Part shown: piece after piece, positions 44,344 through 55,408 of the stretch | Numbering within the stretch: the stretch's first letter is position 1 | How the letters are laid out: each line of letters starts with the position of its first letter | Origin: Plasmodium relictum | Lineage: Eukaryota > Apicomplexa > Aconoidasida > Haemosporida > Plasmodiidae | Direction of reading: 5' to 3' | Assembly (NCBI RefSeq): GCF_900005765.1 | Contig: NC_041680.1 | Coordinates: 310,001 to 374,000 of the forward strand | Length of the DNA: 64,000 nucleotides | The notes under the pieces: generated by a model | Databases searched by the model: none | Seen by the model: only the letters and a program-made list of their open reading frames with translations | Told to the model about the DNA's origin: nothing | Position numbers and translations under genes: made by a program

Positions 44344-46077
44344 AAGCAATTTTTCTTTCATTTCAAAATATTTACAAGATGTAAGTTTAGAGGAATATAG
44401 TAAATGTAAAAGAAATAAAAAAATAAAATAAAATAAAATATGAGGAAGGTGCAAGAAATAAAGAAAATCAAAATATAATAAAATAATTATTTTTTAGAAT
44501 CAAATATAATGTAAGAATAATAATATTAATAATATATATAATATAGAAGATAGAATTAGCAATTTAATATTTTTATGAATTAAATCAGCATAACTAAAGA
44601 AATGCTAACATTATTAAGGAAGAATTAAAATAAAAAGTAATAATAATAAAAATATCTACAATTGAAGCTGACTTTTCTTTTTTTTTTAAACAAAAAATAT
44701 AATAATAATAATAAAAATTATTGTAAATATAATTTTAACATTATTGATTAATAAATTAATAAATTAATAAATTCAACTATACAACTCTTTAATCATTTTT
44801 GTATCAGTAATAATAATCTCCAGAAAAAAAGGAAGAAATTATGTTAAAAATTATATAATACATTAGTGTATAGTAAAAATAAATATTAACTAAATGCATA
44901 TATATGAATTACGTTTCTATCTGTTAGATGACAACAAATGGTATTATGAAGAAAATGTGTTAATTCAAATGTATATATTTATAGTTTATTATTATTTATT
45001 TTATCTTAATTTTTTTTTTTTTTTGCTGTTCACCTTTTTTATATTATATGCATTTATTCGTGCTATATAAATTTTTTTTTTTTATAAATTTCATTTGATA
45101 TTATGAAAAATGGAATTGTATTTTTTTTTTATTTATCATCTATTTTTATATAATTATTATTTGGAATAATTGTTATATTTTTTTTAAAAAATAGTAATTT
45201 TTTTTTCTTATTTTTAATGAAACTTTTTTTTCCTTTTTTTTCTGTATTATTTTTAATATTTCTTATAGAATAAAAATATAAATCTTATAAAAAAATGAAT
45301 TCAATGAATTTTTTTAGTGAATTCTGAGTTTAATTTTACTAATTTTTTATGTTGAAATATAAAACTAATGTCAATTATTCCATACATATGAAAAGACTAT
45401 TTGAAACATTATATGTATTTTTAAAAAAGGAATAAATTAAAATTTATTTCATTTTTTTTTGTGTTTTATTTTATATTATTTTACATTATATAAATAAAGA
45501 GATACATTAATATGTTTTTTAGGATATAATATTTTTATTACAGTTAATTATTATAATCAATTTTAAATGTTGTGTATTAATAGAAGGATATCCTTTTTTT
45601 TTATGGTCTTTTATTTGTATTTTAATCTTGTTTAATGCATTATAAGTATTATAAAATAATTTTAAAAATAATAAAGCATAAAAGTATTTTCATAATTTAT
45701 TATATATTAAAAGAAAAATATATATTATAAAATGCATAAACTCATAAATTAAGATATACAAAATAAAAATATACAAACGAAATATACTGTTTAAAAATAT
45801 AAAATAAATTAATGTAAAGAAAAAGTCTCATATGCCAAAAAAAAAAAAAAAAAAAAATATTAAAAATAAAAATAAAATAAAATAAAATAAAATAAACAAA
45901 AATTAAAACATGTTAAAAAACAAGTAATCTAATTAATGGATGAAAATTTTAACAGAAAAAAGCAGGAATATATTTTATCAATTTTAATATGAAAAAAAAA
46001 AAAAATCAGAATTGATCAGAAAACTTTTAATTTTTTTTTTTTAATTTTTATAAATGTAAAAATAATTTCCTATATAT
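44344..46077. other. Gene-free stretch between V-ATPase C and the BRCT-like gene
   Basis: 1.7 kb of A/T-rich DNA with pentanucleotide runs (AAAAT)n near 44420-44440 and 45873-45895 and a short (AATTAATA)n block near 44750-44771. I see no gene or RNA feature. Confidence 0.6.
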
Positions 46078-48300
46078 ATGTACATTTCTTGTTTTAACAT
46101 GTTTTCCAAATATTATGAAAAAGAAGAGGATAATGGTTTTATTAGATCACATTATTTTAAAAAGATTGAAATTGAAAAAATTGATAAAAATTTAATAAAT
46201 TTAGAAAAAACATTTTATAATGATGACATATTTTTAGATATATATATAAATGAAAAAGAAAAAAATAATTTTGATTTTTTTTTAAACAGTATAGAAGGTA
46301 TGAATAATAGGAATTATTTAGAGAAATGGATAAATATAGATATATCTAATATATATAATTACATTTTATATGACAATAAATATTGTAGTGATATAGTAAA
46401 TGATAAAAAAGGGTATTTAATTTTAAAATTAAAATACACAAATGAAAATAAAATAATAACTTCTTATTTTAAAGTTAATTGTAGAAATGTAAAATGGGAA
46501 AATGAAAAAAAAGTTTGGCATATACCATTATTTTACATATTTGAAATATCAAAGCTTACATTATTTTTAGGTGGTACAGTTAGTGATTTAGTTCTTTATT
46601 ATTTATGCAAGCTTTTTAATCACTTTTCAAGTATTAAAAATGTTAATAACTTAAAAATAAATGAATTAAATAAAGAAGAAATAAAAAGTAATGAGGTTAA
46701 TAATAAGGAAACTAGAAAAGATAATATAAAAATAAATAATAATAATAATAATAATTATAATGAAATTAATAATGAGAAAGAAAGAAATGATAGTATTAAA
46801 CATAATGAAAATAAAATAGAGGAGAATAAATTAAATAATGATATAATTAATAATAATCAATTAAATAACAATGTTAGCAACATTACAAATATGAAAACGA
46901 ACAATTCTTTGAGTAATAATAACCATATGGGAAAAATATATAAAACAGAGAATGACCAAAATAATAGTAACGTAAATAATAAATCATATAATTCTATAAA
47001 TGAAAATAGTTACAGTTTTGATATATTTATTAAAGAAAACAAAATGAAATTTATTGAATATTTAAAAAACGTAAAAATGTTTAAGATAGAACATGTAATT
47101 GTTAATAATATATTAAAAAGTGATTCTATGTATATAAAAATTTTACCTTATAATGAAGAAATTATTAAAAAGATTAAAGAAACTAATTTATTTCAATGGA
47201 ATAAAATTGACAATATATGGGTGATAAAAAAAACAAATTTTAAGAATTTTTATATAAATATTATAAAATTTTTTGATTTTAAAATATGTTCCTACTATGA
47301 TTATTTTAAAATATCTAAGCAAAAATTGCTTGAAAATGAAATAAAATCAAATCAAAATAGTATAATGATTAATAATATCATATTAAAAACAGAAAATATT
47401 AAAAAAAAAAGGAAAAAAATAATAAATGAAATAAAGGAAAATGAAAAAAAATTCAAGCAGACAATCAATTATGAGAGTACTGATTCTTCATATTCAGATG
47501 AATTATCAAAGAATGTTGATTCTAGTTATTATGAAGGAAGAGAATTAGTAAATAAAATTAAATTGATAGGAGCAGCAAATAATTATTATAAGGATATAAT
47601 ATATAATAAGTTAAATAAGGTAAAACATTTAAGACCCCCTAATTATTCATATGACCCAAAAGGATTAATTACCAAAAATGGGGCAGGAACAAAAGGTATA
47701 GAAATTTATGATTTACCAAGTGATGTCAATGAATGGAACAAGATTAGCTTTTGCATTGTTCCGAATGAAAAAGCACATGTAGACTTATACGATCCCAAAA
47801 TATTATGCAGTTTAGTTAGCGATGTATATTTACTTAAAGAAAGAGCAATAGATATTATTTTAAAGAAGTATAAAAGATGGCCAGAATACAGTGATGCTTT
47901 TTGGAATACTATATGCTCAGAAAATGAGTTTATTGTTTGTAATAAAAATTTCAATACTAGACAAAAATTAGCTCATGATAGATTGTTTAATAAACAATTC
48001 TTTTATATATTTAATATTGAAAGTGTTAAACAATCTAATTATTATGATCCTTTATTTTTATGTAAAACTTTAATTATTTTAGGAGAAGGAAAATTAGTAA
48101 AGGATCCATTAGAATCTGAATATATCATTATTTCTAATTCTACTGACCAAAATTCAATTTCTTTTTATAATTCTCTTCAGGAAAAAAATAAAAAAAAAAA
48201 ACTTCCTTTATTTGTAACTCCTTATTTTATATATGATTGCATTTTAAATTATTCCATTTCTTACCCATCCAAAAATAAAAATCATTTTTCTTTTGCATAA
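46078..48300 (+). CDS. Protein with two W-x-W-like repeats and a C-terminal BRCT-like domain
   Basis: Single-exon 740-residue protein; the start may be M1 or M8. Two similar segments are separated by an Asn-rich linker (about 195-310): NVKWENEKKVWHIPLFYIF (about 136-154) and FQWNKIDNIWVIKKTNFKNF (about 370-390). Each has a Trp pair 8 residues apart before a hydrophobic strand, reminiscent of HARP-type DNA-annealing modules. A Lys/Glu-rich hinge follows. The C-terminal 200 residues are well ordered: SYDPKGLITKNGAGTKGIEI, then ILCSLVSDVYLLKERAID. The final part looks like a BRCT domain: LFNKQFFYIFNI, LCKTLIILGEGKLVKDP, SEYIIIS and FVTPYFIYDCILNYSISYP, with the typical 'v.p.yi.dci' helix. A nuclear DNA-transaction role is inferred, not shown. 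Confidence 0.85.
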   Translation: MYISCFNMFSKYYEKEEDNGFIRSHYFKKIEIEKIDKNLINLEKTFYNDDIFLDIYINEKEKNNFDFFLNSIEGMNNRNYLEKWINIDISNIYNYILYDNKYCSDIVNDKKGYLILKLKYTNENKIITSYFKVNCRNVKWENEKKVWHIPLFYIFEISKLTLFLGGTVSDLVLYYLCKLFNHFSSIKNVNNLKINELNKEEIKSNEVNNKETRKDNIKINNNNNNNYNEINNEKERNDSIKHNENKIEENKLNNDIINNNQLNNNVSNITNMKTNNSLSNNNHMGKIYKTENDQNNSNVNNKSYNSINENSYSFDIFIKENKMKFIEYLKNVKMFKIEHVIVNNILKSDSMYIKILPYNEEIIKKIKETNLFQWNKIDNIWVIKKTNFKNFYINIIKFFDFKICSYYDYFKISKQKLLENEIKSNQNSIMINNIILKTENIKKKRKKIINEIKENEKKFKQTINYESTDSSYSDELSKNVDSSYYEGRELVNKIKLIGAANNYYKDIIYNKLNKVKHLRPPNYSYDPKGLITKNGAGTKGIEIYDLPSDVNEWNKISFCIVPNEKAHVDLYDPKILCSLVSDVYLLKERAIDIILKKYKRWPEYSDAFWNTICSENEFIVCNKNFNTRQKLAHDRLFNKQFFYIFNIESVKQSNYYDPLFLCKTLIILGEGKLVKDPLESEYIIISNSTDQNSISFYNSLQEKNKKKKLPLFVTPYFIYDCILNYSISYPSKNKNHFSFA

Positions 48301-49058
48301 TATTTAACATGATTTATGTAAATATAAATACAAATGTATAGAGAGATCGAAAAGAAAAAACAAAATTAAAAAAAAAATTTTATTTGTTTTTTTTACTTTA
48401 TTTTTTTTTTTTTTTTTTTTTTTGTAATAAACTTTATGAATTGAATGCTCATAAAGTGTTTATATTTACATAAAAATTTTATCTTACAAAATAAATCTTT
48501 TAAAATATATTAAAGGGATATTTAAATTTTTTATCGTTACATTTTCTATGTAGAAACCAAATAAAATATTAAGAATTATATTTATTTATTTATTTATTTA
48601 TTTTTTAATTTTTTTGTCATTTTTAATTTTCATTGATTTTATTTATAGAATATATTATTAAAAAATAGAAAAATATGTTATCAATAATTTTTCATATTTC
48701 AGTATATCACCTTAGAAATAATATAATATTTTATTTTAAAAATTAAAAAAAAATTTTTTAATATAGTCTTTAAAATAATTACTTTTACGAATAAATGATG
48801 TAAAAAAAAAAAAAAAAAGAATAAATAACCAGTGAAAGTATTTCACTTTAAAGTTTTTGAATTTATATAAAAGAAATTACTAAAAAAAATTAAATTAAAA
48901 ATATTAGGTAATATATATAATGCTATGCAAATAAAAATATTAAAAAAAAGAATAAAAAAACTTAATTAAGAATATTAAATATTGTAATATATTATATAAA
49001 ACAGACAAAAAATATAAAATATGATGAATTAAAATAAATAATATAAAGTTAAACAAAA
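48301..49058. other. Gene-free stretch between convergent genes
   Basis: Convergent 3' flanks with long poly-T (about 48402-48423) and a (TTTA)n block near 48584-48604. Nothing else is seen. Confidence 0.6.
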
Positions 49059-50465
49059 TTACAACATTTTGTTATCAATATAATTTAAAATTAATTTACA
49101 GCAATTTATTTCATCGTCATAATTAAAAGAGGAAAGCTTAATTAAATAATTATTTTTTTCTATATGTTTTAAATACAAAACATTCTTATAGGAATTATTA
49201 GAAAAAACCATTTCTTCAAAAAAAGTAATATTATTTAATTTAGAACACTTCATATTTATTTCATTTTTCAAATTATTAATTATGTTTGACTTATTCTTTT
49301 CCACATATTCATAACCTTTTTTTGTTTCTTTCTTTTTTTCATTAGAATCATCATCATTTGAGATTAACTCTTTACTTTTCATTTTACGATTCTTGTTATC
49401 ATCATTCATATTTTCATTATTTATTTTTATTTCTCCCTTATTTGTCTTAATACAATTCTTATTTTCATTAACATTAGTTGCATCCAATGCATTCCTTTTC
49501 ATATCAACTGAATCATTTTCGATATTTATATTAATAAATTTAGATATATCAATCTTATTTTGACTTTTTAAAATCATATATATTTCTCTAGAAGCATATG
49601 CATCAAGTGCAGCATAAAGAATTTGATCTTCAATAAGATTATCACTTAACCAATTTGATAACCTAAGATTTTTGTCAAGAAACTTTTTTAAATATATTTT
49701 AACTAAAGATTGCAGAGAAGGTGGATAAATAAAATTTTCTATAGAATAGTTATATAAGTCAAAAACATTTTTTATTTCAATATTATTAGATAGAAACATA
49801 TCTTTGTCATTTTTAATGTCATGACAAACTTTTATTATTTTATCATTTTCAAGAATTTCTTTAACAGAAAGAGGTATTTTTCCTTTTAATTTATTAATAT
49901 TAAAAACAAAGCAAATATCGTTAGAACTTAATTGAATTAAACATAACTTTTTATTTTCCTTATTTATATTTTCACTATTTTTTTTTTTTTTAAAGACATT
50001 TATTTTATTGACATTTTTATTATTTTTATATGTAATAGTTAAATTATTAGAATATTTTTTTTCTAATAATTTATTAGGTTCTTTTAAATTATTTAAAATG
50101 TTTCTTTCAGATATTTTATTAATTAAAGAATTATTTTTTTCAGTATTATTTATAAACTTTGTGTTAGAATTATTTATATCAATAACAAATTCGGTATCAA
50201 ATCCAATAATATCAGTTTTCAAATATTTTATGATATTTTTTTCATATTTCGCAATATTTTCTCGATTAACATAAATTACAATTCCTGTAAACTTCAAAGG
50301 ATTAAAATAGTCACTAATTTTATTGCTGTAATAACGATTTGAGCTTTTGTAAAATTTGTTTACACTTCTGAACATTTTTTTATATATAATATTTCTGCAT
50401 TTTATATAAAACAAAAAATGATAACAAAAAGTCAAAACCATATATAAAAGTATTAAGTCAATCAT
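49059..50465 (-). CDS. DEDDy-type 3'-5' exonuclease (WRN-exo/RNase D-like)
   Basis: Single-exon 468-residue protein with a DnaQ-superfamily 3'-5' exonuclease domain. The metal-binding residues are in place: D90 and E92 in IIGFDTEFV, D220 in VCHDIKNDKDMF, and Y284/D288 in QILYAALDAYAS, which gives the DEDDy class used by Werner exonuclease and RNase D relatives. Between the first motif and the KLCLIQLSS strand there is a 75-residue Asn/Lys-rich insert. The region IYPPSLQSLVKIYLKKFLD then LRLSNWLSDNLIEDQ matches the family. The N-terminus is hydrophobic (MIDLILLYMVLTFCYHFLFY); a second Met at residue 31 begins MFRSVNKFYKSSNRYYSN, which looks like a mitochondrial presequence. Either start could be used. 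The C-terminus is a Lys/Asn-rich tail with a final ordered stretch. Confidence 0.9.
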   Translation of the reverse strand: MIDLILLYMVLTFCYHFLFYIKCRNIIYKKMFRSVNKFYKSSNRYYSNKISDYFNPLKFTGIVIYVNRENIAKYEKNIIKYLKTDIIGFDTEFVIDINNSNTKFINNTEKNNSLINKISERNILNNLKEPNKLLEKKYSNNLTITYKNNKNVNKINVFKKKKNSENINKENKKLCLIQLSSNDICFVFNINKLKGKIPLSVKEILENDKIIKVCHDIKNDKDMFLSNNIEIKNVFDLYNYSIENFIYPPSLQSLVKIYLKKFLDKNLRLSNWLSDNLIEDQILYAALDAYASREIYMILKSQNKIDISKFININIENDSVDMKRNALDATNVNENKNCIKTNKGEIKINNENMNDDNKNRKMKSKELISNDDDSNEKKKETKKGYEYVEKNKSNIINNLKNEINMKCSKLNNITFFEEMVFSNNSYKNVLYLKHIEKNNYLIKLSSFNYDDEINCCKLILNYIDNKML

Positions 50466-51394
50466 ATAAATATGATTATAAATGTACTTGTATTAATCAT
50501 TTTATTAAAAAAAGTGTATTTTAATATAGAAAAAAAAAAAGAGAAAAAAAAGATAAAAAAGAAAAATGTATATATGACTATTCATATACAAAATATACAA
50601 ATGCATATGCTCAAAATAATTATTTTCATAAAAATAGAGAAAATAAAAAAAAATAAAAAAAAAATTTCTGCATATATATTATGCACATAGGAAAAATTTT
50701 TTTTTTTTTTTTTTTTTTCATAATTTGACAAAAAATATGGCTATTTATTAATATATTAAATATATAACAAAAAAAAAAAAAAAAAATATACATATATATA
50801 TATATATATGAAATATTCTTAAAGAATTTATAAATAATTTTTATTTGGTTATTAAAAAAAAAAAAAGGAAAAGAAAAGGAAAATAAAAAATCATATCATC
50901 ATTAATATTTTATTATAATGTGAACTATAATATTTTTATAAAAATGCGCCGATTCAAAATAAATATGTATGCATATAAAAATATATCTTTTTTAATGTAA
51001 ATAAAAAAATGCACTATTTTGTATTTTGTATTTTTTTCTTTTTTTTTTATGAAATCATCTCATGCTATTTTTTTTTTTTATAACATGTTTTAACTTTTTT
51101 TTTTTTTCCCTTTTTCATAATTTTAAAAATATTTATTGAACTTTCTATTTATTCATATATATGTATATAGTTATTATATAAAAATGAGTGTGCGCACATT
51201 TCATATCTTGATTATTTTAAAAAACTATTTTTTATTTTAATTTTTTTATTTATAATTTTTTTACAATGTTATCACATTTGCATAAATAAAAAAAAAAGTT
51301 AAGACAATATCAAATTTTTTTTTTGGAATTTTTTTTTTTTTTACATTCATTTATATGAATTTCTAATTTAAAATTTTTTTTTAATGATTAAGTT
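50466..51394. other. Divergent promoter region
   Basis: 930 bases between the exonuclease (-) and the 51395 gene (+), with long poly-T and poly-A. A 10-bp perfect palindrome TGTGCGCACA lies at 51189-51198, about 200 bases before the + gene start; it stands out against the AT-rich background. Confidence 0.55.
51189..51198. promoter_or_regulatory. GC-containing perfect palindrome, candidate transcription-factor site
   Basis: TGTGCGCACA is its own reverse complement and carries six G/C of ten in a region of over 80% A+T. It lies 5' of the 51395 gene. Several ApiAP2 factors bind TGTGCA/GTGCAC-like cores; whether one recognises this variant is unknown. Confidence 0.3.
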
Positions 51395-53922
51395 ATGAAT
51401 GATTCAAATAATTTGTTTTTGAATAAAAGTTACATATGTAATAAACAAAATATGTCTTCTGAAAATAATTATTTTTATAATATGAATTTAAGTATTCATA
51501 AAATTTTTAATTCTCGTTATAGTGTTCCATCAAAAATTAATGATGTTGATAAACCAATAATTAAAAAAAGAAGATGCACAGTTTCATACATGTGCGAAAA
51601 AGATATTCCTCATAAAAATAATCATGAATATTTAAATTATAACTTTAATAACTCTATCACGAAAAGAAGAAAGTATTCACCTAATATTTTACTATATAAT
51701 AAATTTTCTCCTCTAAAAATCAGAAGAGAACTTAGAAATAGTGTTGATGAAAGTATAAAAAAAAGCGTTGCTATAAGATCTTTTGTAAACAAAAATATTA
51801 AAAGCAAAAATACCGAAAATTATGAACATAATGATAAAAATTACCTAGATAAAAGTAAAGCATACTATCTTAATAAATACCCTGAAAGAAATGATTCTGA
51901 TTATTTTTATGATTTAAACAATTTAAAACTCCATTTGAGTAAAAATTTAAATGAAACATATATAATGAGTAATACAACGCAAAGTGATAATTATTTTAGA
52001 AATAAAAACAGAAATAGGGATAGTTTAAATACCCATAGGGATACTGCTCCTATTTATATGAATTCTGAATCTACCATTTCAAGTTTTAACTTTGAACGCG
52101 AGAATGAAAATAAGATTCCTAAAAAAAATATTGATAAAAGCACATGCATTGAATCATATCCAAATATACTCAAAAAAAAATATTCACATATATCGAATAT
52201 TAATGAACAAAATAAGAAGCAAATTTCGAAGACTGAAGAAAGCATTAAAAAAGTCGTAGAATATCCTTTAAAAAGAAGACATAGCACTGAGTTTGCGAAA
52301 GAATACGAAAAATACAATTACTCAGATTCTCATTATCTTAATAAAAGATTTAAAAATAATGAAAAAATTTATAAAAATAAAATACGTAGGCATAGTGATA
52401 CAACTAAATATAGCTCATGGAATGAACTATATTTGAGTGACATTAGACATGATGCCAATAGGAGTATTTTTGATTCTTCATTGTTATATGAGTATAATAA
52501 GAAAAATTTAGAAAATTCAAAAAATGAAAAAATAAATAAAATATGTGAAGAAAATGATTCAGATAATCCTTTATTTCATACATCTTTCTTTAAAAATACA
52601 GAAGAATTTGAAAATAATAATATAAAGCGTAAAGGTAATATCATTTACACATCATATATGTATGCATGTTTTTAAGTACTTATCATAAAATTATTATAAG
52701 CACGAGAAATAGAGTTAACTAAATAATTTATTATAATACAAAAAGAAAAAAATGATAAAATAAAATAAATAAATGTATATAGGATAATAAATAAATTCGT
52801 ATATATGTATTTTATTCTTATTTTGTTTTATTTCATTTCATTTTTTTTTTTTTTTTGTTAGAAAAAATAGAACCATTAGATTCAAATGATGAAGATGATT
52901 ATGTTCTTAAAAATGATGCGGAATATGTGTTTAGTAAAAGATTTTTTAAAGATATTTACTCCAATATACGAAGAAAAGGTGAATTAAACTTTATTGACGA
53001 ATTATTAGAAGCAGATGAAGAATTTTATATTAGTACAAGCAAATTAAATAAAATAATTGAAAATGCGAAAAATAAAGAAATGAAATATCATTATATTGAT
53101 AGGATGTTTTTATATAGACATGCAAAAAATGTTATAGATGATTCTGAATATGAAAAATATAAAAATAAGTGTAGATCGGAGTTTAGGTATCTTGATGTTC
53201 CATTTCCAAACTTAGGTGAAATTATGAACCTTCAACCTATAAGTGATTTAGATGAAATAGATGATACCGATGAATTTTATGATGCTGAAGTAAAGTTTCT
53301 TGAAAAATATTATTATAAATCTAATAAAGAAAAACAAGAAAATATCAATTTTCCAGATGAAAAAAAAATTACTGACAATAGTATAGTCTTAAGAAAAAGA
53401 AAATTATCTATCACAGACAATGAATCAACAGAAGACTTGTCCATTTTAGATAAGAGAGAAAAATTAATGTGCTTAATGAATAAAATGAAAAGAGAAAAAG
53501 ATTCTTTCTTTGATAATATATTAGATGCGCCAGATTTCTCAAAATTACTCGAACCAGTATTTTCATTAAATGAAAGTTTTCTACTATCACATCAACTATT
53601 TAATGTGCAATATGCTGCTCAACTAGGCCCTGTTGTTTATCTTATAAAAACTGAAGATGAAAAATATATATATAGAGCTATTGAAGTTAGTAGATTATTC
53701 GAAGAAAAAGTGAAATCAATTCTTGATAATCAAAAAGTTAGTTCAGGTGCGAAAGAAAGAAATGAAGCTTTTGAATGTTTTTCTAATGACAAATACCCAT
53801 TTCTACATGAATTAGACGTAAAATACTATCTTCGCATTCCTATGAGTACAGGATGGAATCATTTTGGATATTTGAAGAATCAAAATAATGTTCTTTTTTT
53901 TAGAAGACCAAAAAATATTTAA
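51395..53922 (+). CDS. Conserved protein with Arg-Arg-x-Ser motifs, two exons, function unknown
   Basis: Exons 51395-52634 and 52862-53922 join in phase 1 (KRK then EKIEPLDSNDEDDY) and encode 766 residues. The first exon is Ser/Asn/Lys/Tyr-rich and probably disordered. It repeats basic-Ser/Thr motifs: IIKKRRCTVSYM, TKRRKYSPN, LKRRHSTEFA and KIRRHSDTTK, all matching R-R-x(0-1)-S/T kinase consensus. The second exon is better ordered. It includes FKDIYSNIRRKGELNFIDEL, then DIDD-type acidic stretches, and a conserved-looking C-terminal 130 residues (LLEPVFSLNESFLLSHQLFN, AAQLGPVVYLIKTEDEKYIY, YYLRIPMSTGWNHFGYLKN). I do not recognise the fold. The gene is divergent from the exonuclease and convergent with the large Asn-rich gene. 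Confidence 0.85.
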
Positions 53923-55408
53923 AGAATAACACAAAATATATATATATATGTATATATATATATTTTACTTTTTGTTCAAAATATATTTAAAATAAATATT
54001 TTTATAATTGTAATTATTCAATCATTATAAAATCATTTAAATATATATATATTTGAATGAGTATGTATATTATTTCTGTTTTACTCAACTTTTATTTATT
54101 ACTAAAATAGTAGAAACATAAATTATAAATTTTTAATTATGTTTTTTTTTTTTTTATTCATAAAAAATATACTTTTGTATATAGTCTAAAGTTTCAGTTT
54201 TCTATTTTTTTTTTTAAATATGCATTATAAAGGAATATATATATATATATAATATTTATATAAGAATTTGTATTATATCATCTATAAAATTTTTTAAATT
54301 TATTGCATAATTCATTTATAAAGAATACATATATAATTAATATACGTATATTATATATAAAATTACTAACTGGCTATTTATTTGTGTAATTTATTTATAA
54401 TTGTTTTATCTAATTTTTTTTAATTGTTATATAGGTAAATTAGGAAACAATTTTTTTTTATACACCATTTTGTTGTTATATATTTTCTGTTTATTAAACA
54501 ATAAGAAAACAACAAAATTTAATATAGAAAAGCACTAGGAAACATTTCAAATTATTAAATATAAATTTTCAATTTTTAATATAAATTGATTTTTTAATGT
54601 TTTTACCATTTATATCTATTTTTTAATTAAAAGGCAATTTCTAAATTGGAAAAATTTATAAAAAAAAAAAAAACAGATAAATAAATAATGAAATAAAAGT
54701 TTAAATAATTTTTTGAAAAGTAATAATATAATTATTTGAAATTCAAAATTTACATATAAATATTGACGAATTATATTTAATATTTTTATGATGTTATGTC
54801 ATCAGTATAAGCAATAAAATATATTAACAAGGATCATTTATGTTATTTTTATTCTTTTAAAATATTAATTAAAATTAATAATGAAAATGTGTATTAGTTT
54901 AAAATGAAAAAAAAAAAAAATAAAAGCCAGAAGCATATTATTTTAAAATAATTTTTTATTTTATTTTTTTATCAAATAAAACAATTATATACAAAAGTAA
55001 AACTAAAACAATGAAAAAAAAAGGAATTTAAGATTTTAATGAAAAAAAAAAAAAAAAAAATATAAATAAGAAATGAAACTGAATTGAAAAGGAAGTTTTT
55101 TTTAATTATATCTTAAATTATCACATTAATTGCATATATTTTTTAAATTATTAAGAATATATTAAAAAAAAAAAGGAAAATAAAATTAAGAAACAAGAAT
55201 TATGCATATTTTATTTATTGTATTTTTTAATTTAATTAATAAATGATGCATAATACACCATTTTTTTCTCTCTCTTTTGTTATAGAAACAAAAGTGAATT
55301 ATTAATATAAACTATTTGTATGTTTTTTTACGTTTTTTTGTAATTACTCAAGAATACAATCTTATCGTTTCCGTTTTTGTTATTCCTGCTTATTTTGTTG
55401 TAATTACT
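53923..55408. other. Gene-free stretch between convergent genes
   Basis: 1.5 kb of A/T-rich 3' flanks with AT runs at about 53936-53962 and 54237-54251. No open frame or RNA feature is supported. Confidence 0.6.
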
